Counted from the stretch's first letter, positions 48,646-59,294 are shown. The stretch is 64,000 nucleotides of DNA from Mycobacterium branderi (GCF_010728725.1 NZ_AP022606.1:496001-560000); one strand, 5' to 3'. The notes: generated from the sequence alone by a model not told the origin. Translations and numbers: made by a program.

Positions 48646-49418
48646 TGTCGGGCCATCGCTGCCGCGCCGGCGATGTAGGCGTCGAGGTCGGAGTTCTTGA
48701 GGTCCACCACTGCCTTGATGTCGGGCAGGTAGTGCTCGAACCCGTCGCTGCCCAACGCGGCGATGATGCCGTCGGCCACGTGGTCGGCGGGCACCTTGGG
48801 CCCGTCGTAGAGCGGATCGTCGTTGTCCGGCTGGTCCCAGATCTCGGTGTCGACCGGTCCCGGCTCGATCAGCTTCACCGAGACGCCGGTGTCGTGCAGG
48901 TCGACGGCCATCGACTCGGTCCAGCCGCACAACGCGAATTTGCTTGCGCAGTAAGCGGCTTCGTGAGCGATGCCCAACCGGCCGCCCATGCTGGACACGT
49001 TGACGATCACGCCGTCGCCGCGTTGCAGCATCCGCGGCAGCACGGCCAGGCACAAGCGCATCGGCGCAAAGAAGTTGACCCGCATCACGGCCTCCACGGA
49101 AGCCGGGTCCAGCTCGGTGACCGCGCGGCGCTTGGGTATCGCGGCGTTGTTGACCAGGATGTCGATGCCACCGAGACCGTCCCAGGCCCGTCGCGCCACC
49201 TCGTCGATGGCCGCGGTGTCGGCGAGGTCGGCGACCCACATCTGCGACGCGGGCGTGCTGCGGCGGCAGTCGGTCAGCACCGCGTCAAGCCGCTCGCGCC
49301 GGCGCGCGATCAGCCCGACCACTGCCCCGCCGGCGGCGAGCCGCCGGGCCAGCGCGGCGCCCACCCCCGACGACGCCCCAGTGATCAGGACCCGCTTGCC
49401 CGCCGTCGAGTACGCCAT
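48642..49418 (-). CDS. Short-chain dehydrogenase/reductase
   Basis: Classical SDR of 258 residues: TGASSGVGAAL (NADP motif), NNAAIPK, VSSMGG with catalytic Ser, and YCASK with Tyr/Lys. I use ATG 49418; a TTG six bases upstream is possible. Coupled to the following alcohol dehydrogenase and divergent from the next methyltransferase group. Substrate unknown. Confidence 0.86.
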   Translation of the reverse strand: MAYSTAGKRVLITGASSGVGAALARRLAAGGAVVGLIARRRERLDAVLTDCRRSTPASQMWVADLADTAAIDEVARRAWDGLGGIDILVNNAAIPKRRAVTELDPASVEAVMRVNFFAPMRLCLAVLPRMLQRGDGVIVNVSSMGGRLGIAHEAAYCASKFALCGWTESMAVDLHDTGVSVKLIEPGPVDTEIWDQPDNDDPLYDGPKVPADHVADGIIAALGSDGFEHYLPDIKAVVDLKNSDLDAYIAGAAAMARQ

Positions 49419-49537
49419 GGCCAAAAGCCTCGCGCGCGTGACCAGGCGGTGACGCGGGTTTCGCCAAGATCACCGAGTGGCCGGCCACCCGACTTTAAGT
49501 TATATTGACTAAGTAACGACTTGAAGGGGACTCGAAA

Positions 49538-50458
49538 ATGCCACGTACGGACAACGACACCTGGGATCTCGCATCGAGCGTGGGGGCGACCGCCACGATG
49601 GTCGCGGCGGCTCGGGCCGTCGCGACGCGCAGCGAGCGCCCGTTGATCAACGATCCGTTCGCCGAACCTCTGGTGCGCGCCGTCGGCGTCGACCTGTTCA
49701 CCCGGCTGGCCACCGGCGAGCTGAACCCCGCTGACTTACAGGACGACGACCAGCCGGGCGTGGACCGCATGACCGACAACATGGCGGTACGGACCAAGTT
49801 CTTCGACGAGTTCTTCCTCGACGCCACGAAGTCGGGGATCAGACAGGCAGTCATTCTGGCGTCCGGGCTGGACGCCCGCGCCTACCGGCTGCCCTGGCCG
49901 GCCGGCACCATCGTCTACGAGGTCGACCAGCCGGACGTCATCGAATTCAAGTCCCGCACCCTCGCCGAGTTGGGCGCACAACCAACCGCCATACGCCGGG
50001 CGGTGGCCATCGATTTGCGCGACGACTGGCCAGCGGCACTGCAGGCGGCCGGGTTCGATCCGAGCCGGCCGACGGCCTGGAGCGCCGAGGGCCTCCTGGG
50101 CTACCTGCCCCCCGACGCGCAGGACCGCCTGCTGGACACCATCACCGCACTCAGCGCACCAGGCAGCCGAATCGCCACCGAAAGCGCACCTACTCCGGCT
50201 CCCGGGGACCAGGAGCGGATGAAGGAGCGGATGCAAAAGGCGTCCGAACGCTGGCGCGAGCACGGCTTCGACCTCGACATGACCGACCTGGTTTACTTTG
50301 GTGACCGCAACGAGGCGGCCTCCTACCTGTCCGACCACGGGTGGCAGATGACCGGCAGCACCCTGCGGGATCTCTTCGCCACCAACGGTTTTCCGCCGAT
50401 CGACGACGATCTGCCCTTCGCTGACATGCGCTACGTCAGCGGCATCCTGACCTCCTAG
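49538..50458 (+). CDS. Class I SAM methyltransferase, Rv0731c/Rv0726c family, member 3
   Basis: A 306-residue member of the methyltransferase family: [31 protein letters not shown] and EGLLGYLPP. First of three head-to-tail copies. Preceded by a TTGACTAAGTAA element (49505-49516) similar to one upstream of member 1. ATG 49538 follows a GAAGGGG site. Targets unknown. Confidence 0.87.
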   Translation: MPRTDNDTWDLASSVGATATMVAAARAVATRSERPLINDPFAEPLVRAVGVDLFTRLATGELNPADLQDDDQPGVDRMTDNMAVRTKFFDEFFLDATKSGIRQAVILASGLDARAYRLPWPAGTIVYEVDQPDVIEFKSRTLAELGAQPTAIRRAVAIDLRDDWPAALQAAGFDPSRPTAWSAEGLLGYLPPDAQDRLLDTITALSAPGSRIATESAPTPAPGDQERMKERMQKASERWREHGFDLDMTDLVYFGDRNEAASYLSDHGWQMTGSTLRDLFATNGFPPIDDDLPFADMRYVSGILTS

Positions 50459-50469
50459 GAGCGATTCGC

Positions 50470-51375
50470 ATGCCACGTACTCACGACGACACCTGGGATC
50501 TGGCTTCCAGCGTGGGGGCCACCGCCACCATGGTTGCGCTCTCGCGCGCGCTGGCCTCACAGGGACCCGACGCGCTGCTCGACGATCCGTTCGCCGACCC
50601 GCTGGTCCGCGCGGTCGGGGTGCCTCAGTTCGTGCGCCTGCTCGACGGTGAAGTCAGCCTCGACGACGACGACCCGGTGCTGAACCGCAAGACCCGCACG
50701 CAGCAAATCACGGTCCGCACCAGGTTTTTCGACGACTTCTTCACCAGCGCCGCCGACGCCGGCGTGCGGCAGGCGGTGATCCTGGCGTCCGGTCTGGACA
50801 CCCGGGCCTACCGGCTGCAGTGGCCCGCAGGGACGGTGGTTTACGAGATCGATCAGCCGCAGGTCATCGACTTCAAGACCACCACGCTCGCCGACTTCGG
50901 CGCCACCCCGGCTGCGGAGCGCCGCGCGATCGGCATCGACCTGCGTGACGACTGGCCCGCCGCCCTGCGAGAGGGTGGGTTCGACACCGGCCGGCCGACC
51001 GCGTGGATTGCCGAGGGGTTGTTGCCGTATCTGCCGCCGGAGGCCCAGGATCGACTGTTCGACAACATCACTGCGCTCAACGCCCCGGGTAGCCGGCTGG
51101 CCACCGAACACGTTCCCGACCCGGCCGCCTTCACCGACGAACGTGCAAACAAGATCAGCGAGCGGTGGCGCCGACTCGGATTGGACCTCAACGCGAGCGA
51201 CCTGTTCTACCAAGGCGAGCGCAGTGTCGTCATCGATTATCTGACCCGCCACGGCTGGCAGGTGACTGAATACCCGGTCCGGGAGTTGTATCGGCGCAAC
51301 GGCTTTGAGTTTCCCGAGGACGAGATCATGGCCACCTTCGGGGAAATGAGCTACGTCTCGGCGATCCTCGGATAG
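50470..51375 (+). CDS. Class I SAM methyltransferase, Rv0731c/Rv0726c family, member 4
   Basis: A 301-residue paralogue, 11 bp after member 3, with the same N-terminal [15 protein letters not shown] and motif [15 protein letters not shown]. The middle and C-terminal parts differ, so substrate specificity may differ. A GGAG site precedes it. Probably co-transcribed with members 3 and 5. Confidence 0.87.
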   Translation: MPRTHDDTWDLASSVGATATMVALSRALASQGPDALLDDPFADPLVRAVGVPQFVRLLDGEVSLDDDDPVLNRKTRTQQITVRTRFFDDFFTSAADAGVRQAVILASGLDTRAYRLQWPAGTVVYEIDQPQVIDFKTTTLADFGATPAAERRAIGIDLRDDWPAALREGGFDTGRPTAWIAEGLLPYLPPEAQDRLFDNITALNAPGSRLATEHVPDPAAFTDERANKISERWRRLGLDLNASDLFYQGERSVVIDYLTRHGWQVTEYPVRELYRRNGFEFPEDEIMATFGEMSYVSAILG

Positions 51376-51382
51376 GACCCAC

Positions 51383-52297
51383 ATGTCACGCACACACGAC
51401 GACACCTGGGATCTGGCGTCCAGTGTCGGGGCAACCGCAACCATGGTCGCGGCGGCGCGGGCGTTGGCGACCAAGGATTCCCGCGGCCTGATCGACGATC
51501 CGTTCGCCGACCCGTTGGTCCGCGCGGTGGGGGTGGACTTCTTCGTCAAGATGATCGACGACGAACTCGATCTCTCGGCCATCCCGAATGCGTCACCGGC
51601 CCGGGTGCAGGCGATGATCGACGGAATGGCGGTGCGCACCAAGTTTTTCGACGACTACTTCTGCGACGCCATGGACGCAGGCATCCGCCAGGCCGTGATC
51701 CTCGCGTCCGGCCTGGACTCGCGTGCCTACCGGTTGCGCTGGCCGGCCCGGACCGTGGTCTACGAAATCGACCAGCCACAGGTCGTCGACTTCAAGACCA
51801 CCACATTGGCCGCTATCGGCGCCGAGCCCACCGCGGAGCGGCGCACGATCCGTATCGACTTGCGCGCGGATTGGCTGACCGCCTTGCGCGAGGCGGGATT
51901 TGACGCCACCGCCCCGACAGCGTGGCTGGCCGAAGGCCTGCTGATCTACTTACCGCCCGAAGCCCAGGACCGGCTGTTCGACGACATCACCGCACTCAGT
52001 GTGGCGGGCAGCACGATCGCGACCGAATATGTGCCGGGAATCAGGGATTTCGACGCCGACCGGGTCCGGGAGATGTCTGCGCCGCTGCGTGAGCAAGGCA
52101 TCGACATCGATATGGCGTCGTTGGTGTACGCCGGCGAGCGCAACCATGTCGTCGAGTACTTGCGCGGCAACGGCTGGGATGTCAGCGGCGTCTCGCGCGA
52201 GCAGTTGTTCGTGCGCAACGGAATCGAAGTCCCGGCGTTCGAGGACGACGACCCGCTGGGCGAGATCATCTTCGTCAGCGGCACATTCGGCGGTTAA
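51383..52297 (+). CDS. Class I SAM methyltransferase, Rv0731c/Rv0726c family, member 5
   Basis: A 304-residue paralogue, 7 bp after member 4, with [29 protein letters not shown] and [13 protein letters not shown]. Its TAA stop shares a TTAA palindrome with the stop of the convergent sppA, so the genes overlap by four bases. Confidence 0.87.
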   Translation: MSRTHDDTWDLASSVGATATMVAAARALATKDSRGLIDDPFADPLVRAVGVDFFVKMIDDELDLSAIPNASPARVQAMIDGMAVRTKFFDDYFCDAMDAGIRQAVILASGLDSRAYRLRWPARTVVYEIDQPQVVDFKTTTLAAIGAEPTAERRTIRIDLRADWLTALREAGFDATAPTAWLAEGLLIYLPPEAQDRLFDDITALSVAGSTIATEYVPGIRDFDADRVREMSAPLREQGIDIDMASLVYAGERNHVVEYLRGNGWDVSGVSREQLFVRNGIEVPAFEDDDPLGEIIFVSGTFGG

Positions 52298-54081
52298 AAC
52301 CGCGACTCCCCCAGCCACAGCACGCTGGTGCCGGTGAACGTCCGCTCTACCTGGTCGACGAGCCCGGCGACCGACTGGACGATCAACGCGCCCACCGCAT
52401 CCGGCAGCGACGCCGCGGCGGGCTGCGACGACGGGCGCGGCCGCAGGAATTCCCACAGCGACGATCCTGGGTAGCCGACCAGACGGGCGTCGTCGTCGGC
52501 GTCCAGCCCGGCCAGCACCTTGGCCCGGCGCACTGCCGTCCGCAGCCCGCCGAGCTCGTCGACCAGTCCACGCTCGAAAGCGTCCGCACCGGTCCAGATT
52601 CGGCCGCGGGCCACCTCGTGCACCGCCTCGGTACTCAGGTGACGGGCTTCTGCCACCCGTTGCACGAAGTCGGCGTAGAACAGGTCCGCCTCGGCTTCGA
52701 CCTTGGCGTGTTGTTCTGGTGTGAAGGGCGCGTTGATCGACCACGCGTCGGCGTTGGCGTTGGTGCGCACCGCATCCGATCCGACGCCCAGCCGGTCCTT
52801 CAGGTTTCGCGCCACCAGCTTTCCGCTCAACACGCCGATTGACCCGGTGATGGTGCCGGGATTAGCCACGATCGCGTCCGCCCCCATCGCGATGTAGTAG
52901 CCGCCCGACGCGGCGACTGCACCCATCGACGCCACCACCGGCTTGCCGCGACCGCGGGCCTTCGCCACCGCGCGCCAAATGGTTTCCGACGCGTTGATCT
53001 CGCCGCCCGGGCTGTCCACGCGCAGCACGATCGCCGACACCGCGTCGTCGGCAGCCGCGTCGCGCAGCGCCGCCGAGATGGTGTCTGCGCCGCAGCTGGG
53101 TGTGCCGAACGGCAGCACCCGCGGGCCGCCGCGGCCACTGACGATCGGGCCGGCCACGGTGACCACGGCGACGGCCGGCTTGGGCCGTCGGCCGGGAACA
53201 GGCGGCATCGGTCGCGGTCCGCCGGCACGCGCGTAGCGCGACAGATACAGCCGCGGCGGGGCAGCGTCGTCGTCGGCGTCTCCGGTTTCGGGCGAGATCC
53301 CTTCGGCGCCAACCAGTTCAGCGATCCTGGCGTACGCCTCGTCGCGGTAGCCGATGCGATCGATCAGCTTGGAGCTCACCGCGTCGTCGCGCAGCAGCGG
53401 CGCCCGGTCCGCCAGCACGTCGACCTCGTCGGGATCGATCTTGCGGGATTCGGCGACGGCCTGCCACACCTGGGCGTGCAGGCTCTCCAGCAGCCGGCTG
53501 TCCGCTTCCCGATGCGCGTCTGTGTAGCGGTCTTGAGTGAAACGGTTTACCGCCGACTTGTATTCGCCGCGAGCCACGAATTGTGCTTCGATGCCGGCCT
53601 TGTCCAGAGCATCACGCAGGAACATGGCGTTGGTGGCGAATCCGACCAGCCCGACGGTCCCCGACGGCTGCATCCACACCTCGCCGAACGCCGAAGCCAG
53701 GTAGTACGACAGCGTTCCCGGATACGTCTCGGCCCATGCCAGCGACGGCTTGACGGCCGTGAACGCGGCGACGGCCTCGCGCAACTCCTGGACCGGCCCC
53801 GCTGCGGCGGCCGGAAGCTGCACGCGGGCAATCAGGCCTGCCACCCGCGGGTCGTCGGCGGCGCGGTGAATCGCCGCAACGGCCTCGCGCAGCAGCAATG
53901 GCCGTCCGCCGCCGCTGATGATTGCCAGCGGGTCGAAGCCGCCCGTCTCGGGCGGGGTGGCGTGCAGGTCGAGTTCGAGCACGCAGCCCTTGGGTACGCC
54001 GTGGTGCCGGGCGGTGTCGACCCGGCGTGCCAGCGTGCGCGCGTCGTCGATCCCGGGTGGGTCGGGCAGAAAACCAAGCAT
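52294..54081 (-). CDS. sppA: Signal peptide peptidase SppA, long form
   Basis: Membrane-associated S49 serine protease (595 residues, double-domain type) that degrades cleaved signal peptides. The catalytic Lys is in the N-terminal repeat, region GRGEYKSAV, and the nucleophile Ser in the C-terminal repeat, region [25 protein letters not shown] precedes the Ser. I use ATG 54081; the open frame continues far upstream but only as antisense to the next gene. Counterpart of Rv0724c. Confidence 0.88.
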   Translation of the reverse strand: MLGFLPDPPGIDDARTLARRVDTARHHGVPKGCVLELDLHATPPETGGFDPLAIISGGGRPLLLREAVAAIHRAADDPRVAGLIARVQLPAAAAGPVQELREAVAAFTAVKPSLAWAETYPGTLSYYLASAFGEVWMQPSGTVGLVGFATNAMFLRDALDKAGIEAQFVARGEYKSAVNRFTQDRYTDAHREADSRLLESLHAQVWQAVAESRKIDPDEVDVLADRAPLLRDDAVSSKLIDRIGYRDEAYARIAELVGAEGISPETGDADDDAAPPRLYLSRYARAGGPRPMPPVPGRRPKPAVAVVTVAGPIVSGRGGPRVLPFGTPSCGADTISAALRDAAADDAVSAIVLRVDSPGGEINASETIWRAVAKARGRGKPVVASMGAVAASGGYYIAMGADAIVANPGTITGSIGVLSGKLVARNLKDRLGVGSDAVRTNANADAWSINAPFTPEQHAKVEAEADLFYADFVQRVAEARHLSTEAVHEVARGRIWTGADAFERGLVDELGGLRTAVRRAKVLAGLDADDDARLVGYPGSSLWEFLRPRPSSQPAAASLPDAVGALIVQSVAGLVDQVERTFTGTSVLWLGESRF

Positions 54082-54120
54082 GCCGTCGAGCCTACCGATG
54101 GCCGGGCCTACGGTGATGGG

Positions 54121-55044
54121 ATGCGCTTGTCCATCTCCATACCTCAGCTGGCCGATCCGTTCGATGCCGCGGGTGTGCGTTCGTATCTCGCCCGTGCCGA
54201 AGAGCTCGGCTTCGAGGGCGCCTGGACGGTGGATCAGGTCGTCGGCGAGGCGCCGCTGCTGGCGCCGCTCGAACTGTTGGCGTTCGCCGCCGCGTGCACC
54301 GAGCGGCTGCGGCTGGGTGTCGCGGTACTTGTTGCGTCCCTGCATGATCCGCTGCAGCTGGCGGCCGCGGTGACGGCGGTCGACCAGATCAGCAACGGCC
54401 GGCTGGACGTCGGGGTCGCGCCCGGCGGCGGCCGTCACCAGTTTTCCGCTTTCGGGGTGGAGAAGGCCACTTTCGTGCGGAGTTTCACCGAGGGCCTGCA
54501 GTTGATGAAAGCGGCGTGGTCCGACGAGCCGCGGGTGACGTTTCACGGCCGGTTCCGTCAGGTCGACGACCTGCCGATCCAGCCGAAACCCGTGCAGCGG
54601 CCGCATCCGCCGATCTGGTTCGGCGGCCAGGCGCCCAAGGCCCTGGCCCGCGCGGTGCGCCACGGCGACGCGTTCCTGGGCGCGGGCTCGTCGACCACCG
54701 CCGCGTTCGCCGAAGCGGTCACAACCGTGCGCCGCGAGCTCGCCGACCAGGGCAAAGACCCCGCGACCTTCGACATCGGCAAGCGGGTGTACGTGATGGT
54801 CGACGACGACGTCCAGCGGGCGCGCGAGCGGGTCCTCACCGGGCTGCACCGCATCTACGGCCAGATGCGGGGCATCGACGAGGTGCCGGTGTTCGGCCGG
54901 CCCGACGACGTGGCGCGCGGATTGCGTGAGGTGATCGACGCCGGAGCGGCGATGATCCTGCTCAACCCCGTCGGCGACGACGTCGCAGCGGACCGCGAGC
55001 AGATGGAACGCCTTGCCGCCGAAGTGATTCCGAAGCTGGCTTAG
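54121..55044 (+). CDS. LLM-class flavin-dependent oxidoreductase
   Basis: Luciferase-like family member of 307 residues with VDQVVGEAPLLAPLELLA, RLDVGVAPGG and PPIWFGGQAPKALARAVRHGD. Cofactor could be FMN or F420. ATG 54121 matches the family start MRLSISIPQ. Divergent from sppA; the next gene follows within 8 bp. Substrate unknown. Confidence 0.83.
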   Translation: MRLSISIPQLADPFDAAGVRSYLARAEELGFEGAWTVDQVVGEAPLLAPLELLAFAAACTERLRLGVAVLVASLHDPLQLAAAVTAVDQISNGRLDVGVAPGGGRHQFSAFGVEKATFVRSFTEGLQLMKAAWSDEPRVTFHGRFRQVDDLPIQPKPVQRPHPPIWFGGQAPKALARAVRHGDAFLGAGSSTTAAFAEAVTTVRRELADQGKDPATFDIGKRVYVMVDDDVQRARERVLTGLHRIYGQMRGIDEVPVFGRPDDVARGLREVIDAGAAMILLNPVGDDVAADREQMERLAAEVIPKLA

Positions 55045-55052
55045 GTGTGGCG

Positions 55053-55685
55053 ATGGACGCTGCCGATGCAATCCGCCGGATAGGCATCAAGCTCGCTGCG
55101 CTCGCCCAAGACGGGCTGACCTTCGCCACCAACGAGTACGACGAGGAGCGCTACCGGCAGGTGCGCGGGCTTGCCGCCGAGCTGATGTCGGCGCTCAGCG
55201 GTCGGGCCGCCGACGAACTCACGGTCGAACTCGGGCGCGACTCGGGCTACGCCACACCCAAGATCGATGTGCGCGGCGTGATCTTCGACGAGCAGGAGCG
55301 TGTGCTGCTGATGCGTGAAAAAGCCGACGGCCGTTGGTCATTGCCCGGCGGGTGGGCCGACCCCGGTGACTCGCCGTCGGCCGCGGTCACCCGTGAGATT
55401 CTCGAGGAAACCGGCTATCACAGTTCGGCGGTGAAGCTGATCTCGTGCTGGGACCGCGAGTTGCAGCACCACCCACCGCCACTGCCCGTGCACGTCTACA
55501 AGCTGTTCTTCCTGTGCCGCGCGCACGAGGCGGTGCAGTCGCCGGCCGCGCTGGAGACTCTGGCCGTGGGATGGTTCGGGCTCGACGAGCTGCCGGCGCT
55601 GTCGCTTGGCCGGGTCAACCAGCGCCAGCTGGAACGGGCGCTGGCCCACCATCGCGATCCCACGCTGCCGACCGAGTTCGACTGA
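55053..55685 (+). CDS. Nudix hydrolase with N-terminal extension
   Basis: A 210-residue protein: an N-terminal helical Nudix-associated domain (about residues 1-60) and a Nudix fold. The Nudix box reads G-x5-D-x7-REILEETG: the first acidic residue is Asp instead of Glu, and the REUxEExG core is intact, so activity is likely. It would hydrolyse a nucleoside-diphosphate derivative such as ADP-ribose or NADH. Start ATG 55053 or GTG 55047. Confidence 0.82.
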   Translation: MDAADAIRRIGIKLAALAQDGLTFATNEYDEERYRQVRGLAAELMSALSGRAADELTVELGRDSGYATPKIDVRGVIFDEQERVLLMREKADGRWSLPGGWADPGDSPSAAVTREILEETGYHSSAVKLISCWDRELQHHPPPLPVHVYKLFFLCRAHEAVQSPAALETLAVGWFGLDELPALSLGRVNQRQLERALAHHRDPTLPTEFD

Positions 55686-55725
55686 GAACCCTCGCCGCGT
55701 CCACCGATCACGGTATAACCGCCTA

Positions 55726-56955
55726 ATGGTTCTCAAAGTGACGGTGGCGCCGGAGCTGATCGGCGGAGACGTCGACGAGGGTTACGGCAAGGTCGCGGAC
55801 GCCTTTCGCGCCAACTTCGTCCGCGGCCGCGAAGTCGGCGCCGCCGTGGCGGTCTATCGCGACGGCGTCAAAGTCGTCGACCTGTGGGGCGGCTACCGCA
55901 ACGGCATCACCAAGGCACCGTGGCAACAGGACACCATGGTCAACATGTTTTCGACGACGAAAGGCGTTGCTTCCCTTGCGGTCGCGGTGGCCGCGTCCCG
56001 CGGCCTCATCTCCTACGACACCAAGGTCGCCGACTACTGGCCCGAGTTCGCGCAAGCCGGCAAGGACGACGTGACAGTGCGGCAACTGCTGTCGCATCAA
56101 GCCGGACTGCCGGTGCTGGATGCGCCGCTGCGGCTGGCCGACCTGTCCGACCCGGACAAGGTGTCGGCGGTGCTGGCGGCACAGGCCCCGGTCTGGCCGC
56201 CCGGAACCCGGCACGGCTATCACGCCCTCACCCTCGGCTGGTATGAGTCCGAGCTGATCCGGCACACCGATCCGGCAGGCCGGACACTGGGCCGATTCTT
56301 CGCCGACGAGGTCGCCGCGCCGCTTGGTCTGGACCTACATATCGGATTACCTGCTTCGGTGGACCGCGACCGCGTCGCACATTTGCATGGCTGGCGCCGC
56401 GTCGAGGCACTGCTTCACCTCAATACGCTGCCGCCGCGTATGGCGTTGGCCTTGCTGAATCCCGTCGGCCTTACCAGCCGAGCCACTCTGCTGCCCAACG
56501 ATGTCGACGCGATGCGCGACTACAACCGCGAAGACGTACGTTCCGTCGAGATACCGGCCGCCAACGGCATCGGCACTGCGCGTTCGGTCGCAAAAGCCTA
56601 CGGTTGCGTGGCCACTGGTGGCAGTGAAATCGGTTTGACGCCAACCACTCTCACCGCACTGACTCAGCCGGCGATCACACCCAGCCGCGGACTGCGAGAC
56701 AAAGTGCTACACATCGATTCGGTGTTCTCGCTGGGCTACTGCAAACCGGTCCCGCACTTTTGCTTCGGCTCGTCCGACAAAGCGTTCGGAACTCCGGGCC
56801 TCGGCGGGTCGTTCGGTTTCGCCGACCCGGATACCGGTATCGGATTCGGCTATGTGATGAACCGGTTGGGTTTTCACCTCTATAGCGATCCACGCGAACT
56901 CGCGGTGCGCCAAGCGCTGTTTCGCGACGTGCTAAGGGTGCGCGAGCAGACGTAG
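55726..56955 (+). CDS. Serine beta-lactamase-fold esterase (LipD/EstB type)
   Basis: Family VIII esterase of 409 residues, serine-beta-lactamase fold. The nucleophile Ser/Lys pair is S-T-T-K in MFSTTKG; the Tyr motif is probably HGYHALTLGW; and GGSFGFADP is the late GG motif. No clear signal peptide. Its stop codon lies inside the left arm of a 24-bp inverted repeat shared with the end of rplO. Likely a carboxylesterase or lipase; substrate unknown. Confidence 0.82.
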   Translation: MVLKVTVAPELIGGDVDEGYGKVADAFRANFVRGREVGAAVAVYRDGVKVVDLWGGYRNGITKAPWQQDTMVNMFSTTKGVASLAVAVAASRGLISYDTKVADYWPEFAQAGKDDVTVRQLLSHQAGLPVLDAPLRLADLSDPDKVSAVLAAQAPVWPPGTRHGYHALTLGWYESELIRHTDPAGRTLGRFFADEVAAPLGLDLHIGLPASVDRDRVAHLHGWRRVEALLHLNTLPPRMALALLNPVGLTSRATLLPNDVDAMRDYNREDVRSVEIPAANGIGTARSVAKAYGCVATGGSEIGLTPTTLTALTQPAITPSRGLRDKVLHIDSVFSLGYCKPVPHFCFGSSDKAFGTPGLGGSFGFADPDTGIGFGYVMNRLGFHLYSDPRELAVRQALFRDVLRVREQT

Positions 56956-57003
56956 AATCGCACGATTCCACCTCGCGGAGTGCGATTCTACGTCTGCTCG
57001 CGC
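56940..57003. terminator. 24-bp-arm inverted repeat between convergent esterase and rplO
   Basis: Arms 56940-56963 and 56980-57003 are perfect reverse complements with a 16-base loop. The left arm covers the last codons and the stop of the esterase; the right arm ends 12 bp before the rplO stop. A hairpin this strong could stop transcription from both sides. There is no U-tract, which is usual for mycobacterial terminators. Similar hairpins are found, in my recollection, between convergent mycobacterial genes. Confidence 0.75.
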
Positions 57004-57015
57004 CAGAGTCTCGCC

Positions 57016-57456
57016 CTACAGCTCGGTGACCGAACCGCCTGCGGCGGTGATCTTCTCGCGCGCGCTGCCGCTGAACTTGTGCGCGGTGACGTCGACCTTG
57101 ACGGTGATCTTGCCGTCGCCGAGCACCTTTACCAACGAGTTCTTCCGCACTGCGCCCTTGGCCACCAGCTCGTCGACGCCGATCGAACCGCCTTGCGGGA
57201 ACAGCCGACCGATATCCCCGACGTTGACGATTTCGTACTCGGTGCGGAATCGGTTACGGAAACCCTTGAGCTTGGGCAGCCGCATGTGGATGGGCATCTG
57301 CCCACCCTCGAACGTCACGGGCACGTTCTTGCGGGCCTTGGTGCCCTTGGTGCCGCGGCCCGCGGTCTTGCCCTTGGAGCCCTCACCGCGACCGACGCGG
57401 GTGCGCTTGGTCTTCGCCCCGGGCGCGGGCCGCAGGTCGTGAAGTTTGATTGTCAT
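57016..57456 (-). CDS. rplO: 50S ribosomal protein L15
   Basis: Late-assembly large-subunit protein, 146 residues, full length. It starts [19 protein letters not shown], with the Gly/Arg-rich [17 protein letters not shown] region and the C-terminal [15 protein letters not shown]. Start overlaps the rpmD stop by one base. Last gene of the spc block before the island that separates it from secY. Confidence 0.97.
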   Translation of the reverse strand: MTIKLHDLRPAPGAKTKRTRVGRGEGSKGKTAGRGTKGTKARKNVPVTFEGGQMPIHMRLPKLKGFRNRFRTEYEIVNVGDIGRLFPQGGSIGVDELVAKGAVRKNSLVKVLGDGKITVKVDVTAHKFSGSAREKITAAGGSVTEL

Positions 57457-57635
57457 CAGGCCTCCTCGACCTCAACCAGGTGGCGCACGACCGCGATCAA
57501 GCCACGGGTCTGAGGATTGTCCTCACGGACCACCGACTGGCGAATCTTCCGCAAACCCAAGGTGCGCAGGCTCTCCCGCTGCTTCCAGCGGGCACCGATC
57601 GTGCTGCGCACCTGGGTGATCTTCAGCTCTGCCAT
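57456..57635 (-). CDS. rpmD: 50S ribosomal protein L30
   Basis: A 59-residue protein, start ATG 57635. It begins [14 protein letters not shown] and has [15 protein letters not shown], the L30 signature, ending [13 protein letters not shown] coupling to rplO and a 3-bp gap to rpsE fit the conserved rpsE-rpmD-rplO order. Confidence 0.95.
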   Translation of the reverse strand: MAELKITQVRSTIGARWKQRESLRTLGLRKIRQSVVREDNPQTRGLIAVVRHLVEVEEA

Positions 57636-57638
57636 GGC

Positions 57639-58331
57639 CTATGCCGTTCCCTCACGCGCTGCGCTCGCCGCCAGCGCTTCGCTCTCCCGCCGCGCCTTCA
57701 ACAAGCTGGCCGGAGCGACGTCCTCGATCGGCAGGCCGCGCCGGGCCGCCACCTCCTCGGGCCGCTGCAGCAGCTTGAGCGCCGCCACCGTGGCGTGCAC
57801 CACGTTGATCGCGTTGTCGCTGCCCAGTGACTTGGCCAGGATGTCGTGCACCCCAGCGCATTCCAGCACCGCGCGCACGGCACCACCGGCGATCACCCCG
57901 GTACCGGGGCTGGCCGGGCGCAGCAGCACCACACCGGCGGCGGCCTCGCCCTGCACCGGATGCGTGATGGTTCCGCCGATTAGCGGCACCCGGAAGAAGC
58001 TCTTGCGTGCCTCCTCGACGCCCTTGGCGATCGCGGCCGGGACTTCCTTGGCCTTGCCGTAGCCGACGCCGACCATCCCGTTGCCGTCGCCGACGATGAC
58101 CAGCGCGGTGAAGCTGAACCGCCGGCCGCCTTTGACCACTTTGGAGACGCGGTTGATCGCCACGACCCGCTCGAGGTAGTTGCTGCCGTCGCGGTCGCGC
58201 CCGCGTCCACCGCGGTCGTCGCGCCGGCCCCGGCCCTCACGCCCTTCGGCGCGTCCCTCACCACGTCCTTCGCTGCGGGGCGCGCTGCCGGTGTCCGGAG
58301 CGGCGCCCCCTGAAGTCGGCTGCTCCGTCAT
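57639..58331 (-). CDS. rpsE: 30S ribosomal protein S5
   Basis: Protein of the 30S body at the mRNA entry channel, 230 residues. An Arg/Gly/Glu-rich N-terminal extension (about residues 10-48) is mycobacterial. The S5 core has [17 protein letters not shown] and [15 protein letters not shown]; the C-terminal domain has [12 protein letters not shown] and ends with an Ala-rich tail. ATG 58331; a GTG one codon upstream is also possible. Confidence 0.97.
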   Translation of the reverse strand: MTEQPTSGGAAPDTGSAPRSEGRGEGRAEGREGRGRRDDRGGRGRDRDGSNYLERVVAINRVSKVVKGGRRFSFTALVIVGDGNGMVGVGYGKAKEVPAAIAKGVEEARKSFFRVPLIGGTITHPVQGEAAAGVVLLRPASPGTGVIAGGAVRAVLECAGVHDILAKSLGSDNAINVVHATVAALKLLQRPEEVAARRGLPIEDVAPASLLKARRESEALAASAAREGTA

Positions 58332-58350
58332 CACAGAGTCCCTTCGTTCA

Positions 58351-58752
58351 TCAGAATTTCAATCCGCTCTCGCGCGCGGCGTCGGCAAGTGCCGCGATCC
58401 GGCCGCCGTAGGTGTAGCCCCCGCGGTCGAACACCACGGTGTCGATGCCGGCGGCCTTGGCCCGCTCGGCGATCAACTGGCCGACCCGCACGCTGCGGGC
58501 TTTCTTGTCGCCCTCCACACCGCGCACATCGGCTTCGATCGACGAGGCCGCCGCCAGCGTGGTGCCGTTGAGATCGTTGACCAGTTGCACGTGAATGTGC
58601 CGTGCCGACCGGTGCACCACCAGCCGCGGACGTTCCGGCGTGCCGGAAATCTTCTTGCGCAGCCGTGCGTGCCTGCGCAGCCGGGCGGCCCGTCGGGCAG
58701 CGGATACGCTCTGCCCCACCGGCTTCCGCGCGTCTGCTTGTGTTCCAGCCAT
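58351..58752 (-). CDS. rplR: 50S ribosomal protein L18
   Basis: 5S rRNA-binding protein of 133 residues. It has [35 protein letters not shown], and the final [17 protein letters not shown]. Two bases separate it from rplF. The N-terminal extension with [13 protein letters not shown] is usual in mycobacteria. Confidence 0.97.
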   Translation of the reverse strand: MAGTQADARKPVGQSVSAARRAARLRRHARLRKKISGTPERPRLVVHRSARHIHVQLVNDLNGTTLAAASSIEADVRGVEGDKKARSVRVGQLIAERAKAAGIDTVVFDRGGYTYGGRIAALADAARESGLKF

Positions 58753-58754
58753 GA

Positions 58755-59294
58755 CTACTTACCTGTCTTTCCGACCTTGCGGCGGATCTGCTCGCCCTCG
58801 TAACGCACGCCCTTGCCCTTGTACGGGTCGGGACGGCGCAACCGGCGGATGTTCGCCGAGATCTGGCCGACCTTCTGCTTGTCGATCCCTGAGATCGAGA
58901 ACTTCGTCGGTGTCTCCACCGCGAACGTGATGCCTTCCGGCGCCTCGATCACCACGGGGTGGCTGTATCCCAGCGCGAACTCCAGCGTGTTGCCCTTGAG
59001 CTGCACGCGGTAGCCGACGCCGAAGATCTCCATCTTGGTGGTGTAGCCCTGCGTCACGCCGGTGACCAGGTTGGCCACCAGGGTCCGCGACAGCCCGTGC
59101 AGCGAACGGTTGCGCCGCTCGTCGTTGGGCCGCGTCACCACGATCGCGCCATCGTCGTTGCGCGACACCGTGATCGGTTCGGCGACCGAGAGCTCCAGGG
59201 TGCCCTTGGGGCCTTTCACCGATACGTTCTGGCCGTCGATCGTGACGTCGACGCCAGAAGGAACCGGGATCGGCTGCTTACCAATACGCGACAT
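58755..59294 (-). CDS. rplF: 50S ribosomal protein L6
   Basis: Large-subunit protein near the sarcin-ricin loop, 179 residues, full length with two related domains. Key motifs are [26 protein letters not shown], and the C-terminal signature [14 protein letters not shown]. Start ATG 59294, 9 bp after the rpsH stop. Confidence 0.97.
   Translation of the reverse strand: MSRIGKQPIPVPSGVDVTIDGQNVSVKGPKGTLELSVAEPITVSRNDDGAIVVTRPNDERRNRSLHGLSRTLVANLVTGVTQGYTTKMEIFGVGYRVQLKGNTLEFALGYSHPVVIEAPEGITFAVETPTKFSISGIDKQKVGQISANIRRLRRPDPYKGKGVRYEGEQIRRKVGKTGK

Noticed and set aside
54082..55071. Upstream extension of SppA to give a 925-residue protein
   Set aside because: The extra part is antisense to the LLM oxidoreductase and lacks S49 or membrane features; ATG 54081 gives a normal-looking SppA.
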